From: Xestospongia muta
Taxonomy: Eukaryota > Porifera > Demospongiae > Haplosclerida > Petrosiidae
Length of the DNA: 64,000 bases
NCBI GenBank assembly: GCA_963693285.1
Contig: OY848919.1
Location: forward strand, 6,044,136 to 6,108,135
Reading direction: 5' to 3'
A program made the translations under genes and the position numbers. The notes below the pieces were generated by a model. That model ran no database searches, had not been told where the DNA came from, and was given only the letters and a program-made list of their open reading frames with translations. Positions 62,534 to 64,000 of the stretch are shown here, one piece after another; within the stretch, counting starts at the first letter, position 1, and each line of letters begins with the position of its first letter.

Positions 62534-64000
62534 TTCACGCAATTGGGTGGAATCACGTGATGGCGAAATTAAATTTCCCTCAAGGCATTAGCACACTGTT
62601 AGTGAAAGAAGACGCCTTGGAAATGATTTAACGTTTTCAAATAGAGCTATAACTAGTTTCTAACTTTAATTTTAAAGTTTAAAGGTGTCAGTACAGTGGA
62701 TTAACAAGTAGGGCTGTTATTATGCATGGCTACACGTAAGTCAGACCCACATCTCCTTATATCATTTGTCTACTTTATATTATGTTGACTTCTTACCTGA
62801 GTAATAGCTAGTAAGAATAGTAAAGTACCATATAGGTTGTCTATATATTGTAGTATGAATACAAGTGATTATGTATGTAATACTTTAGGTTATTGAACTG
62901 TTGAAGAGTGTAAGTATACAAATATATTTGCTGTGATACTGTAAAAAACAGTCATCACCTTTCCCAGTATGACAACCTTGGCTATACCACTAAGTATCTT
63001 TTCTCATCTTATAGCAGTAGTGACACTTGTAACATCGCTTGTTTGGCTTCTGTGGGAAGTAACTCTGGCAAAACTATTTTGCTGGTAATATAGATGGATG
63101 GCTATCACATTTCAACTATTGTATGAGCTGATGAGTTGAGTTCCAAGATTGAGGCAAAAATAATTATGTTGTAAAATGATGGTTCAGAAAGAAGACAGTG
63201 AAAAATGTAAGCATTTGTTATAGCTATCTATTACTAATGTATGTATATATAGCATTTCTGCCTACAAGCTCAAATGTTGTAGTACTTTTTTTGAGACCTT
63301 TCTTTAAACATGGTTTCAGCTGTTCTAGCAATAACCTTGTAGTTGTGGTAATGCAAACTGTTTACAAAGTATAGCTATCTTTCAATTTTCATAAGTCTAT
63401 CTCTAGAGATTTGATTTGCTATTGGTGCACAAAGATAGCAAGGATTTTATTTCCAATAGCCATATACACAGAGGGTAATCATATCATCCCTGTAATTATC
63501 TTAAATACACTATAAAGCTTCATCTCCCATACAGGTTTGTCCATACCCTGTTTGTTTCCTCTACAATCAAAAAATGATGCTGTAAAGAAGAGGAGAAAAG
63601 TGACAATTAGACATGTTGGCATGGTCAAATGTGTTCCTGTTGGATCAATAAATGGAGCAACTACAACTGTTCTTAGTTCATTGGACCATTTCCTTTTTTT
63701 CTGAGCTGTGAATATAGTTAACCATTAATCAAACAAGTGACAATTGTTTTGTAATTATCTAGTTTGTGTACTTGAATCAAGAGAATAATCAGTAGCTAAG
63801 TCAACTGATTGTGGTGATGTAGTTGTATGTATTCCAAGTAAATAATTATTACTTTTTCCATGTCACTTAAAAATGATCTTGTTGCACTGTTGATAATTTT
63901 TGGGAAAAAAATGATTGCATTTGTTTATTTTCCAACAAAGTGTGAAGTAGCCAATCAAATAGATCTGATAATAGTTGTGGTAGAACCAATAGATCCAGAG
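62534..64000. repeat. Dispersed repeat R3, copy C (continues past the window)
   Basis: Closest to copy A. It runs to the window end within the last exon of the R3 exon module: the minus strand at 63999-63955 reads SGSIGSTTTIIRSI then TGA at the same stop position as copies A and B. Confidence 0.85.
63419..63690 (-). pseudogene. R3 minus-strand membrane-protein remnant (copy C)
   Basis: Best-preserved copy: VVVAPFIDPTGTHLTMPT, CLIVTFLLFFTASFFDCRG, NKQGMDKPVWEMKLYSVFKI, ITGMI, stop, LPSVYMAIGNKILAIFVHQ, stop. One internal stop. Further on, TAETMFKERSQK is readable. Not recognised. Confidence 0.45.

Noticed and set aside
1..64000. CRISPR arrays, operons, rRNA or tRNA genes
   Set aside because: No spaced identical repeats of CRISPR type, no ribosomal or tRNA-like sequence, and gene style is eukaryotic.

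Overview
This is an AT-rich animal-type genomic window with short intronless genes, degenerate gene copies everywhere, microsatellites and scraps of LTR retrotransposons and DNA transposons. The two gene families that fill it (POT/SLC15-like 12-TM transporters and very large beta-helix multipass membrane proteins) and the very short introns suggest a marine invertebrate, most probably a demosponge such as Amphimedon. That assignment is inference from the families and the style of the genome, not from a marker gene.

Layout. 1-5.1 kb: one intact subgroup-C transporter gene (-) between two 3'-end relics of itself, then a broken protein-kinase fragment and a broken subgroup-D transporter fragment (-). 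5.8-14 kb: a segmental duplication about 5.9 kb apart carrying two subgroup-A transporter genes, the first cut short at its 3' end by a dispersed repeat; a subgroup-D pseudogene and a solo LTR lie between them. 14-18.5 kb: relics (hAT transposase end, beta-helix gene fragments) and a palindromic MITE with TA target duplication. 18.5-21.5 kb: a subgroup-B transporter gene facing a subgroup-D pseudogene that is interrupted by a gypsy integrase fragment. 22-31 kb: a split beta-helix pseudogene followed by an intact beta-helix gene (1242 aa). 31.7-34.1 kb: a truncated Ty3/gypsy-like element (LTR, gag, protease; no RT) on the minus strand. 34-43 kb: two subgroup-B transporter genes as arms of a large inverted duplication, with a 1.8-kb dispersed repeat (R3) beside and between them. 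43-51.5 kb: a graveyard of transporter pseudogenes plus an unexpected ribonucleotide-reductase large-subunit relic. 51.4-56.4 kb: a beta-helix relic and a second intact beta-helix gene (1240 aa), nearly identical to the first. 56.4-64 kb: two adjacent long palindromes, the last subgroup-B transporter gene, a copia gag scrap and a third R3 copy running off the end.

Six intact and one 3'-truncated transporter genes and two intact beta-helix genes appear functional; at least a dozen further pieces are dead copies. The transporters should sit in a membrane and move small solutes, but they lack the first-helix acidic ExxER-type motif of classical proton-coupled peptide carriers. The beta-helix proteins look like secreted-ectodomain, multipass-membrane cell-surface proteins of unknown role. 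Several coding relics are only visible by reading in broken frames: subgroup-D transporters, RNR, kinase, hAT, gypsy integrase, copia gag, and a short exon module in R3 whose length differences are all multiples of three. No complete autonomous transposon, rRNA, tRNA or CRISPR array was seen.
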